Part shown: positions 1 to 6,441 of the stretch, one piece after another | How positions within the stretch are numbered: the stretch's first letter is position 1 | Layout: the number at the start of each line of letters is the position of its first letter | Assembly: GCA_001802655.1 (NCBI GenBank) | Contig: MGZO01000113.1 | Coordinates: 18,570 to 29,752 of the forward strand | DNA from: Hydrogenophilales bacterium RIFOXYD1_FULL_62_11 | GTDB taxonomy: Bacteria; Pseudomonadota; Gammaproteobacteria; Burkholderiales; Thiobacillaceae | Reading direction: 5' to 3' | Length of the DNA: 11,183 nt | Notes under the pieces: model-generated | Database searches by the model: none | Seen by the model: the letters and a program-made list of their open reading frames with translations, nothing else | What the model was told of the DNA's origin: nothing | Translations under genes and position numbers: made by a program

Positions 1-534
1 CAGATCGCGGGCAAGGTCGGTTACGGCCTCATCGTTCAGCAGCGTGGGATGCACGGTGGTGCGGACTTCATACGCCACGCCGGATTCGAGAACCTGCTGC
101 AAACCGGCCAGCGCGCGCTCGCCGCTGCCGGGCACACCAGTGATGCAGGCGTAATCAGCAAACCCGGCTTTCACGTCGAGGCCCACCCAGTCGACCAGCG
201 GCAACACTGCCGCCAGATGCTGCGGATAGGCGCCGCCGGTGTGCAGGCCGATCTTGAAGCCGAGCGCACGCACCTCGCGCATGGCATCGACCAAACCTGC
301 CTGCAGCGTGGGTTCACCGCCGGAAAACACCACGCCGTCGAGCAAGCCCTGGCGACGGCGCAAAAACGCCCGCACGTCTTCCCAGGGAATTTCGTGTTCG
401 TTGCGCGGGGGAATCAGGCCGGGGTTGTGGCAATAGCCGCAGCGCCACGGGCAGCCCTGGCAAAACACCACCGCGGCCAGCATGCCGGGCCAGTCGGTGG
501 TGGATAGCGGGGTCAGGCCGCCGATTCGCAGCAT
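1..534 (-). CDS. nrdG: Anaerobic ribonucleoside-triphosphate reductase activating protein (radical SAM), 3' end outside window
   Basis: This radical S-adenosylmethionine enzyme should install the glycyl radical on the class III ribonucleotide reductase encoded just upstream. The 178 visible residues begin MLRIGGLTPLSTTDWPG, a start typical of the NrdG2-type activases. The [4Fe-4S] motif CX3CX2C is at C28, C32 and C35 (CPWRCGYC), with an extra C25 before it. The SAM-binding SGGEP motif is at residues 71-75. The ATG at 534 is the first possible start, because an in-frame TGA lies only two codons upstream; the ribosome site (GAAAG) is weak. The gene is third in the nrdD operon, about 105 bp after the small glycyl-radical gene, with a palindromic repeat in that gap. 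The C-terminus lies beyond the window edge. The family is certain; the pairing with this NrdD is inferred from the operon. Confidence 0.93.
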   Translation of the reverse strand, partial: MLRIGGLTPLSTTDWPGMLAAVVFCQGCPWRCGYCHNPGLIPPRNEHEIPWEDVRAFLRRRQGLLDGVVFSGGEPTLQAGLVDAMREVRALGFKIGLHTGGAYPQHLAAVLPLVDWVGLDVKAGFADYACITGVPGSGERALAGLQQVLESGVAYEVRTTVHPTLLNDEAVTDLARDL

Positions 535-568
535 GGTCTTTCAGCCGACACGAGTCGCACCCGGTTGT

Positions 569-634
569 CGTCATGCCGGCAACGGCCGACATCCAGTCGT
601 ATGACCGGATACCGGGTCGCAGCCCGGAATGACG
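569..634. repeat. Palindromic intergenic repeat (REP/MITE-like)
   Basis: A roughly 66-bp element has inverted ends CGTCATGCCGG (569-579) and CCGGAATGACG (624-634), matching at 10 of 11 positions. A second imperfect hairpin lies at the centre (591-610, ATCC.GTC against GAC.GGAT). The GTCAT-CCGG ends and the internal ATCC/GGAT resemble interspersed palindromic repeats common between genes in proteobacteria. It sits between the small nrdD gene and nrdG, so the transcript would carry a large stem-loop there. Copy number cannot be judged from this window. Confidence 0.6.
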
Positions 635-640
635 GGCGGA

Positions 641-823
641 TCAAGCCGAACAACGGCTTTCGACAAAGAACTGCCGCTCGCGGTGTTCGCTCTTTTTGCC
701 TTTGTTGAAGCTGGTTACCGGGCGGTGGTAGCCCATCACGCGGGTCCACACTTCGCAGCGGGTGCGCTCCTCGTCCTTCAAAACGGTGGGGGCGGCTTGG
801 GTCATAACAGTCATATCGTTCAT
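641..823 (-). CDS. nrdD: Separate glycyl-radical C-terminal piece of class III ribonucleotide reductase (60 aa)
   Basis: This short protein matches the extreme C-terminus of NrdD. It contains RVMGY, with G31 as the predicted radical glycine, then SFNKGKKSEHRER, the usual post-radical N-x-GK-x-E-x(2)-R pattern. Activated by NrdG, the glycyl radical would generate the thiyl radical in the large chain that starts NTP reduction. It follows the large nrdD gene by 15 bp, is in the same reading frame, and has its own AAGGAG at 830-835, 6 nt from the ATG. That argues for a real, independently translated subunit over a chance nonsense mutation. The first 20 or so residues (MNDMTVMTQAAPTVLKDEER) look like a flexible leader. 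The protein would have to dock non-covalently so that its glycine loop enters the barrel, as GrcA/YfiD does for pyruvate formate-lyase. A sequencing error or recent nonsense mutation is the main alternative. Confidence 0.85.
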   Translation of the reverse strand: MNDMTVMTQAAPTVLKDEERTRCEVWTRVMGYHRPVTSFNKGKKSEHRERQFFVESRCSA

Positions 824-829
824 TTCAAT

Positions 830-835
830 CTCCTT
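830..835 (-). promoter_or_regulatory. Strong Shine-Dalgarno for the small glycyl-radical gene
   Basis: On the minus strand the bases between the TAA of the large nrdD gene (839-841) and the next ATG (821-823) read CCCAAGGAGATTGAA. AAGGAG is placed 6 nt before the ATG. It supports separate initiation of the 60-residue protein, since simple read-through of the stop would need no such site. Confidence 0.8.
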
Positions 836-838
836 GGG

Positions 839-2869
839 TTAGGCTGCAACAGCGCGTTTGCGGGACAGGGCTTCTTCATCACAGGTGGGGCAAAACTCGT
901 GCTCGCCGGCGAGGTAACCGTGTTTCGGGCAAATCGAAAAAGTCGGCGTAATCGTGATGTAAGGCAGGCGGAAACGCGTCAGCGCGCGGCGCACCAGGTT
1001 CTTGCAGGCCTCCGCCGACGAGATGTTTTCCGACATGTAGAGGTGCAGCACGGTGCCGCCGGTGTACTTGCGCTGCAGGTCGTCCTGCCGCTCCAGCGCC
1101 TCGAAGGCATCGTCGGTAAAGCCCACCGGCAGTTGCGACGAGTTGGTGTAGTACGGCGCATCCGCAGTGCCCGCCTGCAGGATGTCCGGGTAGCGCTTGG
1201 CGTCTTCCTTGGCAAAGCGGTAGGTGGTGCCTTCGGCCGGTGTCGCTTCGAGGTTGTACATGTGGCCGGTTTCTTCCTGGAATCCGGTGATGCGGGCGCG
1301 GATATGGTCGAGCAGGCGCACCGCGAAAGCGTGACCCCACTCGCTGGTGAGGTCGTGTTCGTCAGCCGTAAAGTTGCGGATCATCTCGTTGACGCCGTTG
1401 ACGCCAAGGGTCGAGAAGTGGTTGCGCAGGGTACCGAGATAGCGCTTGGTGTAGGGGAAGAGGCCGTTGTCCATCAGGCGCTGGATTTCCTTGCGCTTGA
1501 TCTCGAGGCCGTTCTTCGCCATGTCGAGCAGCGCGTCGAGGCGGCGCAGCAGGCCCGCTTCGTCGCCCTTGTACTCATAGCCGAGGCGCGCGCAGTTGAC
1601 CGTCACTACGCCCACCGAGCCGGTCTGCTCGGCCGAGCCGAACAGGCCGTTGCCGCGTTTGAGTAATTCGCGCAGGTCGAGTTGCAGGCGGCAGCACATC
1701 GAGCGGATATGGTTCGGCTTCATCTCCGAATTGATGAAGTTCTGGAAGTACGGCAGGCCGTACTTGGCGGTCATCTCGAACAGCAGCGTGGCGTTTTCCG
1801 ATTCCCAGGGGAAATCCGGCGTCATGTTGTAGGTGGGGATGGGGAAGGTGAACACGCGGCCCTTGGCATCGCCCGTGGTCATCACCTCGATGTAGGCGCG
1901 GTTGATCATGTCCATCTCGACCTGCAGATCGCCGTAGGTGAAGGGCATTTCCTTGCCGCCGATCACCGGCACCTGTTCGCGCAGGTCCTCCGGGCAGGTC
2001 CAGTCGAAGGTGAGGTTGGTGAACGGCGTCTGCGTGCCCCAGCGCGAGGGCACGTTGAGGTTGTAGATCAGTTCCTGGATGCACTGCTTGACCGACTCGT
2101 AGTCCATCGCGTCGTTGCGGATGAACGGCGCCATGTAGGTGTCGAACGACGAGAAGGCCTGCGCACCCGCCCATTCGTTCTGCAAGGTGCCGAGGAAGTT
2201 GACGATCTGGCCGACCGCACTCGACATGTGCTTGGGCGGCCCCGCCTCGACCTTGCCCGGCACGCCGTTCAGACCTTCGTGCAGCAGCGTGCGCAGCGAC
2301 CAGCCCGCGCAGTAGCCCGCCAGCATGTCGAGGTCGTGAACGTGTAGCGAACCCTCGCGATGGGCTTCGCCAAGTTCGGGCGAATAGACGTGGTTGAGCC
2401 AGTAGTTGGCCACCACCTTGCCCGACACGTTGAGAATCAGCCCGCCCAGACTGTAGCCCTGGTTGGCGTTGGCGTTGACCCGCCAGTCCTGGCGCGACAG
2501 GTATTCGTTGATCGACGATTCCACGTCGACCACGGTCTTGCGGTCCTGGCGCAGCTTCTTGTGCGTTTCGCGATAGACGATGTAGGCACGCGCGGTGGCG
2601 AGGTGGTTGGCAGCAATCAGGCTCTGCTCGACCACGTCCTGGATGCGCTCGATGTCGGGAGGCGCATTGCGAAAGCTGTGGATCAGCACCTTCGCCACCT
2701 GGGCGGCCAGCAAATCCGCCTCGGCCTCGTCAAATTCAGCTGTGGCCTGCCCCGCGCGCAACAACGCCGAGCGAATTTTCCCCGTATCGAAATCAGCCCG
2801 CTGGCCGTCGCGCTTGATCACCTCGCGCGGCGCCATCGACACTACCGTACCCATCCCCACGTCAGTCAT
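839..2869 (-). CDS. nrdD: Anaerobic (class III) ribonucleoside-triphosphate reductase, large chain lacking the glycyl-radical motif
   Basis: This cytoplasmic enzyme reduces ribonucleotides to deoxyribonucleotides without oxygen. Residue numbers use the second ATG (2869), which has GAGGGG 6 nt upstream; the ATG at 2875 abuts that site directly and is a less likely start. Residues about 15-105 form an ATP-cone (REVIKRDGQRADFDTGKI), the allosteric nucleotide site. The barrel follows, with YCAGW (C187) and RSMCCRL (C392/C393), the expected redox and thiyl cysteines. The C-terminus has a zinc knuckle, CPKHGYLAGEHEFCPTC (C647, C660 and C663, with H650 as a possible fourth ligand). The protein then stops after DEEALSRKRAVAA. 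In ordinary NrdD proteins this knuckle is followed in the same chain by the RxxGY glycyl-radical segment; here that part is encoded by the next gene. The 676-residue chain is otherwise intact. First gene of the operon, probably NrdR-controlled. Confidence 0.95.
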   Translation of the reverse strand: MTDVGMGTVVSMAPREVIKRDGQRADFDTGKIRSALLRAGQATAEFDEAEADLLAAQVAKVLIHSFRNAPPDIERIQDVVEQSLIAANHLATARAYIVYRETHKKLRQDRKTVVDVESSINEYLSRQDWRVNANANQGYSLGGLILNVSGKVVANYWLNHVYSPELGEAHREGSLHVHDLDMLAGYCAGWSLRTLLHEGLNGVPGKVEAGPPKHMSSAVGQIVNFLGTLQNEWAGAQAFSSFDTYMAPFIRNDAMDYESVKQCIQELIYNLNVPSRWGTQTPFTNLTFDWTCPEDLREQVPVIGGKEMPFTYGDLQVEMDMINRAYIEVMTTGDAKGRVFTFPIPTYNMTPDFPWESENATLLFEMTAKYGLPYFQNFINSEMKPNHIRSMCCRLQLDLRELLKRGNGLFGSAEQTGSVGVVTVNCARLGYEYKGDEAGLLRRLDALLDMAKNGLEIKRKEIQRLMDNGLFPYTKRYLGTLRNHFSTLGVNGVNEMIRNFTADEHDLTSEWGHAFAVRLLDHIRARITGFQEETGHMYNLEATPAEGTTYRFAKEDAKRYPDILQAGTADAPYYTNSSQLPVGFTDDAFEALERQDDLQRKYTGGTVLHLYMSENISSAEACKNLVRRALTRFRLPYITITPTFSICPKHGYLAGEHEFCPTCDEEALSRKRAVAA

Positions 2870-2884
2870 CTCCATCCCCTCTGT

Positions 2885-2900
2885 TATCTACATTTTGTGT
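2885..2900. promoter_or_regulatory. Predicted NrdR box, proximal to nrdD
   Basis: TATCTACATTTTGTGT matches every conserved core position of the NrdR box (CWA-n-AT-n-TWG). It pairs with a second box 16 bp away. It lies just upstream of the nrdD ribosome site and downstream of the predicted transcription start, where bound repressor would block elongation or initiation. Confidence 0.6.
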
Positions 2901-2913
2901 TTGTCGCCAACCA

Positions 2914-2941
2914 ACCATACAACATGTAGATAAAATATCAA
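2914..2941 (-). promoter_or_regulatory. Predicted sigma-70 promoter of the nrdD operon
   Basis: On the minus strand TTGATA (2936-2941, 5 of 6 bases of the -35 consensus) is followed after 16 bp by TATGGT (2914-2919, 4 of 6 of the -10). The start of transcription would be near 2907, giving a leader of about 38 nt. The distal NrdR box overlaps the -10 and the proximal box lies just downstream, a normal repression layout. Confidence 0.45.
2917..2932. promoter_or_regulatory. Predicted NrdR box, distal
   Basis: ATACAACATGTAGATA fits the NrdR core (CWA-n-AT-n-TWG) at all conserved positions. The gap to the other box is exactly 16 bp (32 bp centre to centre, three helical turns), the spacing known for paired NrdR boxes at ribonucleotide reductase promoters. 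The outer parts of the two boxes form a perfect 10-bp inverted repeat (2884-2893 and 2924-2933). No nrdR gene is in the window. Confidence 0.6.
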
Positions 2942-3002
2942 GATGATTTTAAGGTTGGCTTGTCCTGATACACTCTGGCTCAAGTAAACAAAGGAGAAAA
3001 CA

Positions 3003-3458
3003 ATGCGCACGATTGTGGAATTTCTGGGCAGCGATCACCACGCGTGCGACGATTTGTTCGCCTCCGCCGAAGACGCCGTGGCGCAAAAGAACTGGGACAG
3101 CGCACGCACGCTGTTCAATCGCTTTCATACTGCCATGGCCCATCATCTGGCGATGGAGGAAACTGTGCTGTTTCCTGCGTTCGAAACCCGCACTGGCAAC
3201 ATCATGGGACCGACCCAGGTCATGCGAATGGAGCACGAACAGATGCGTGAACTGCTGCAGGCGATGGCGCACGCCGTGACCGTAACAAATCAAGACGACT
3301 ATCTCGGCCTGTCGGAAACGCTCAACATGCTGATGCAGCAGCACAACCTGAAAGAGGAAAACATGCTCTACCCCATGTCCGACCGGGTGCTGGGCAGCGA
3401 GTGCGACAGCCTGATCCGTTCCATGGAGGCTGTGCCCATGGATACCTTGGCATCGTAG
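3003..3458 (+). CDS. Hemerythrin-like HHE-domain protein
   Basis: This 151-residue cytoplasmic four-helix-bundle protein is predicted to carry a non-heme di-iron centre. Candidate ligands are spread in the hemerythrin pattern: H12/H13 in helix 1, H42 and H47/H48 with E52 (HxxxE) in helix 2, H78 (RMEHEQM) in helix 3, and H114 with E118 (QQHNLKEENMLYP) in helix 4. Relatives bind oxygen or nitric oxide, or repair iron-sulfur damage (ScdA/YtfE group); which applies here cannot be told. The start is supported by AAGGAG at 2991-2996, 6 nt upstream. It is first in a three-gene operon, divergent from nrdD, and shares its 130-bp upstream region, so both may respond to oxygen or NO. Confidence 0.92.
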   Translation: MRTIVEFLGSDHHACDDLFASAEDAVAQKNWDSARTLFNRFHTAMAHHLAMEETVLFPAFETRTGNIMGPTQVMRMEHEQMRELLQAMAHAVTVTNQDDYLGLSETLNMLMQQHNLKEENMLYPMSDRVLGSECDSLIRSMEAVPMDTLAS

Positions 3459-3463
3459 CGATC

Positions 3464-3718
3464 GTGATATCCAACGAAATCCACATCGACGCGCGCGATC
3501 TGGAACCGCCAGAGCCGCTGGAAAAAGTCATGCAGGCGCTGCCGTTGCTGCGCCCCGGGCAGTCGATCCGGCTGCTGCTGCCACGCGAGCCGTTTCCGCT
3601 CTATCCCATCCTTGTCGCACGCGGCTATGGCCACGAAACGCAAATGCAAGCTGATGGCAGCTACGTTATTCTGATCCGCAAGGCCGACGCTTCACCCAAA
3701 GCCACGCCAACGCAATGA
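3464..3718 (+). CDS. DUF2249 domain protein
   Basis: This 84-residue protein is a single DUF2249 domain: the opening IDARDLEPPEPLEKVMQAL, then PGQSIRLLLPREPFPLYPIL and a C-terminal beta strand ending VILIRKA. The domain has a TusA-like alpha/beta fold and is often found next to or fused with hemerythrin domains, but has no firm biochemical role. I chose the GTG at 3464, 5 nt after the hemerythrin stop, because the conserved domain starts just after it and it implies translational coupling. A GTG at 3401 would add 21 residues overlapping the hemerythrin gene and is less likely. No clear ribosome site is visible. The stop overlaps the next ATG (ATGA), so all three genes should be translated together. 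Confidence 0.85.
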   Translation: MISNEIHIDARDLEPPEPLEKVMQALPLLRPGQSIRLLLPREPFPLYPILVARGYGHETQMQADGSYVILIRKADASPKATPTQ

Positions 3719-5007
3719 ATCCGCAAGCAGGCCTCTCGTTTGAGCAAGCGCCACCATTCTCGCTGCCGCTGCGATTTTTTCTGACCGCGCCGTTGTTTCT
3801 GCTCACCGCTGCCGGATTGATTATGTTCTCGCCCGAGGTGCTGGCCGCGCGCTGGACGCCGCAGGCGCTCGCCCTCACCCATGCGCTCACGCTGGGCTTT
3901 CTCGCCATGACCATGCTGGGCGCGCTGCTGCAGATGCTGCCGGTGGTGGCGGGCGCACCGCTGCCCGCCCCACGCCTGGTTGCCTGGCTCAGTCACGTTG
4001 CGCTCACGCTGGGCAGCATTGCCCTGATCAGCGGCTTTCTGACGGCCAGGTCGACTGCATTCGGTGCCGGCATCGTCCTGCTGGGCAGCGGGGTGGCGGT
4101 GTTTCTCGCGGCCGCTGCAATCAGCCTCACCCGTGCCGTGGCCAGCGCCACCGTCAATGGCATGCGCCTCGCGCTCATCAGTCTGGGTATCACGGTCCTG
4201 CTCGGTGTGGCGCTTGCCCTGCTGCGCACCGGCTGGTGGGCGCCGCCCGCCGCCGATGCGGTGAGGGCCGCGCATGCCGGCTTCGGCCTGCTCGGCTGGG
4301 TGCTGCTGCTGGTAATCGGCGTCGCCTACCAGGTGGTGCCCATGTTCCAGATCACCCCGCCCTACCCACCCCGGCTGAGTCGCTGGCTGGGCGGCGCTGC
4401 GTTCGCGCTGTTGTGCCTGCACGCAGCGGCGCCGCTGTTGCCCGAGCCAGTGGCTGCTGCTGCCACCCTGCTCGCCGGGAGCGGGTTTGCGGCGGTAATC
4501 CTGACCTTCGCCCTGCATACCCTGCGGCTACAGTCGCGCCGCCGCAGAAAACTGCCGGACGTTACCCTGGATTTCTGGCGCTTCGCCATGGCCAGCCTGA
4601 TCGTCAGCGTAGCCGTCTGGCTCGCGGCCCAATTCAGCCCGGCATGGGCAGACAGCGACGCCTATCCCCTGTTGCTGGGTATGCTGTTCATCGGCGGCTT
4701 CGCGGTGAGCGTGGTGAATGGCATGCTCTACAAGATCGTCCCCTTCCTCGCCTGGTTTCATCTGCAGGCGCAGCTGCAGGCACGCGCGGGCAGCATCCCC
4801 ACCATGAAAGACATGATCGCGGGACGCTGGACACGCGTGCAGTTCCGCCTCCACCTTGGCGCCATGGCGCTGCTAATCGTCGCCACCGCGTGGCCACATC
4901 TGGCTTGGGTAGCAGGGAGCGTACTGGCCCTGTCGGCGCTGCTGCTGGGGTGGAATCTGTTGTCTGCCACGCGGCGGTTTGCGCAGCATGGCGGTCGCTT
5001 CGGCTGA
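3715..5007 (+). CDS. Twelve-helix membrane protein, heme-copper-oxidase-I/NnrS-like
   Basis: The 430-residue product has about twelve hydrophobic helices (roughly 18-40, 52-78, 86-108, 112-136, 147-172, 184-209, 222-240, 246-268, 286-308, 318-346, 378-396 and 400-418). Histidines lie in or next to helices: H56 (LTHALTLGF), H94, H187 (AHAGFGLLGW), H236, H268, H380 and H395. Conserved-looking loops are YQVVPMFQ (205-212) and YKIVPFLAWFHLQ (339-351). The TH...TLGF start of helix 2 and the VVPMF segment recall proteins annotated as heme-copper-oxidase-subunit-I-like or NnrS-like, but I cannot assign a known family with certainty. It overlaps the DUF2249 gene by 4 bp, so a shared job with the hemerythrin protein in NO or oxygen handling at the membrane is inferred. 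No catalytic function is shown. Confidence 0.8.
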   Translation: MNPQAGLSFEQAPPFSLPLRFFLTAPLFLLTAAGLIMFSPEVLAARWTPQALALTHALTLGFLAMTMLGALLQMLPVVAGAPLPAPRLVAWLSHVALTLGSIALISGFLTARSTAFGAGIVLLGSGVAVFLAAAAISLTRAVASATVNGMRLALISLGITVLLGVALALLRTGWWAPPAADAVRAAHAGFGLLGWVLLLVIGVAYQVVPMFQITPPYPPRLSRWLGGAAFALLCLHAAAPLLPEPVAAAATLLAGSGFAAVILTFALHTLRLQSRRRRKLPDVTLDFWRFAMASLIVSVAVWLAAQFSPAWADSDAYPLLLGMLFIGGFAVSVVNGMLYKIVPFLAWFHLQAQLQARAGSIPTMKDMIAGRWTRVQFRLHLGAMALLIVATAWPHLAWVAGSVLALSALLLGWNLLSATRRFAQHGGRFG

Positions 5008-5051
5008 TGCGCTGAAGTGAGCTGCGCGCAACGTGACACGATGGCAAGACC

Positions 5052-5092
5052 CGGAATTATTCCGCTGTGATCCGGGTGGATATGGATACAAT
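5052..5092 (+). promoter_or_regulatory. Possible activator-dependent promoter of the nitronate monooxygenase-family gene
   Basis: The 153-bp gap before the gene at 5161 holds a good -10, TACAAT (5087-5092, 5 of 6), but no matching -35. In its place is a perfect 13-bp dyad, CGGAATTATTCCG (5052-5064), centred near -41 from the predicted start at about 5099. That is the place where activators replace the -35. The regulator is unknown and the call rests on position alone. Confidence 0.3.
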
Positions 5093-5160
5093 TTGCCCCT
5101 TCAAGTGGAGCGCCAAGCCTGACTACCGGATCGGCCTGCCAACAAAAACAAAGGATCAAA

Positions 5161-6426
5161 ATGAAACGTGTGGATGATTTCCGCCTGCGCTTTCCCAATA
5201 AAGGCAGCAAACAGGAGCTGGTTCCGATCATCATCGGCGGCATGGGCGTGGACATATCGAGCGCAGAACTGGCGCTGGAAGTGGCGCGTCTCGGCGGCAT
5301 CGGTCATATCTCGGACGCCATGGTGCAGACCGTGTCCGATACCCGCTTCGATACAAAATTCGTCAGCGCCAAGCTCAAGCAATACAAGGCCAACGTCGCC
5401 AGCAGCGACAAATCCGACGTGCACTTCAACCTCCCGGTACTTGAAGAGGCCACGCGCAGCCATGTGGGCCGCACCATGGAAGCCAAGCGCGGCGACGGGT
5501 TGATCTTCATCAACTGCATGGAAAAGCTCACCATGAACGCGCCGCGCGAAACCCTGCGCATGCGGCTGTCGGCGGCGCTCGACGCCGGCATCGACGGCAT
5601 CACGCTTTCCGCCGGCCTGCATCTCGGCTCGTTCGCGCTGATGGAGGACCATCCGCGCTTTCGCGATGCCAAGCTCGGCATCATCGTGTCGTCATCACGC
5701 GCGCTGGCGATGTTTCTGCGCAAGAACGCGCGGCTGCAACGCCTGCCGGACTACATCGTGGTGGAGGGGCCGCTTGCCGGCGGTCACCTGGGTTTCGGCA
5801 TCGAAGACTGGTGGAAATACGATCTGCGTACGCTGGTTGGCGAAGTGCTGGCCTTCCTCAAGGCCGAACACCTTGACATTCCGGTGATCGCCGCAGGCGG
5901 CATTTTCACCGGCAGCGATGCGGCGGCTTTCCTCGAACAGGGCGCGGCGGCGGTGCAAGTAGCGACGCGCTTCACCGTCACCCGGGAGTGCGGCCTGCCG
6001 GACAAGATCAAGCAGGAATACTTCAAGGCCAGCGAAGACGACATCGAGGTCAACACGATCTCGCCGACCGGCTATCCGATGCGCATGCTCAAGGGCAGCC
6101 CCGGCATCGGCGATGGCATTCGCCCCAACTGCGAAGCCTACGGCTATCTGCTCGACGCCAAGGGCAACTGCGCCTACATCGACGCCTGGAACCGCGAAGT
6201 GGCGCTGCATCCGGGCGTGAAAAAAATCTCGGTCAAAGACAAGACTTGCCTGTGTACCCACATGCGCAACTTTGATATCTGGACCTGCGGCCAGACCACC
6301 TATCGCCTCAAGGACACCACTCGCCGCCTGCCGGATGACAGCTACCAGCTGCTCACCGCGGAACAGGTGTTTCACGACTACCAGTTCAGCACCGACCAGA
6401 AAATCGCGCTGCCCGACCCGGTTTGA
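5161..6426 (+). CDS. Nitronate monooxygenase family flavoprotein (2-nitropropane dioxygenase-like)
   Basis: A 421-residue FMN-dependent TIM-barrel protein of the NMO/FabK superfamily, probably cytoplasmic. Visible motifs are PIIIGGMGV near the N-terminus (22-30), VEGPLAGGHLGF (201-212) with the family's GGH histidine H209, and PVIAAGGIFTGSDAAAFLEQGAAAVQVATRF (241-271), the FMN-phosphate region. Members oxidise alkyl nitronates, but the branch is broad and the substrate here is unknown. The C-terminal 100 residues are unusual: C324, C337, C363, C365 and C376 cluster in NCEAY, NCAYI and KTCLCTHMRNFDIWTCG, which could bind metal or an iron-sulfur cluster. The start is supported by AAAGGA 6 nt upstream. 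It is followed after 15 bp by the convergent sigma-54 activator gene. It is apparently transcribed alone. Confidence 0.88.
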   Translation: MKRVDDFRLRFPNKGSKQELVPIIIGGMGVDISSAELALEVARLGGIGHISDAMVQTVSDTRFDTKFVSAKLKQYKANVASSDKSDVHFNLPVLEEATRSHVGRTMEAKRGDGLIFINCMEKLTMNAPRETLRMRLSAALDAGIDGITLSAGLHLGSFALMEDHPRFRDAKLGIIVSSSRALAMFLRKNARLQRLPDYIVVEGPLAGGHLGFGIEDWWKYDLRTLVGEVLAFLKAEHLDIPVIAAGGIFTGSDAAAFLEQGAAAVQVATRFTVTRECGLPDKIKQEYFKASEDDIEVNTISPTGYPMRMLKGSPGIGDGIRPNCEAYGYLLDAKGNCAYIDAWNREVALHPGVKKISVKDKTCLCTHMRNFDIWTCGQTTYRLKDTTRRLPDDSYQLLTAEQVFHDYQFSTDQKIALPDPV

Positions 6427-6431
6427 CCGGG
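6417..6431. terminator. Small hairpin between convergent genes, possible weak bidirectional terminator
   Basis: CCCGGT (6417-6422) and ACCGGG (6426-6431) form a perfect 6-bp stem with a 3-nt loop. The hairpin spans the stop codon of the monooxygenase gene and lies in the 15-bp gap before the end of the convergent activator gene. No T-tract follows on either strand, so intrinsic termination is doubtful. Confidence 0.3.
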
Positions 6432-6441
6432 AAACTGCAGC

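Noticed and set aside
839..841. TAA between the two nrdD parts as a recoded or read-through codon
   Set aside because: TAA is not a selenocysteine or pyrrolysine codon and the downstream ATG has a strong ribosome site, so separate initiation is the simpler reading.
629..1666. Long plus-strand open frame of 345 codons opposite nrdD
   Set aside because: It is antisense to the well-supported nrdD and small glycyl-radical genes and has no recognisable domain. Long antisense frames are common in high-GC DNA.
2884..2933. Two inverted TTATCTACA sequences as DnaA boxes
   Set aside because: Each differs from the DnaA consensus at one key base, and the 16-bp NrdR core match with exact 16-bp spacing next to nrdD explains the same bases better.
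2927..2941. FNR/Anr site on the minus strand at TTGATATTTTATCTA before nrdD
   Set aside because: Only the TTGAT half is good; the second half is not ATCAA and the spacing is wrong. TTGATA fits a -35 better.
2955..2970. Sigma-54 promoter before the hemerythrin gene (TTGGCTTGTCCTGATA)
   Set aside because: The base pair ten bases after GG is TA, not GC, so the -12 element is missing.
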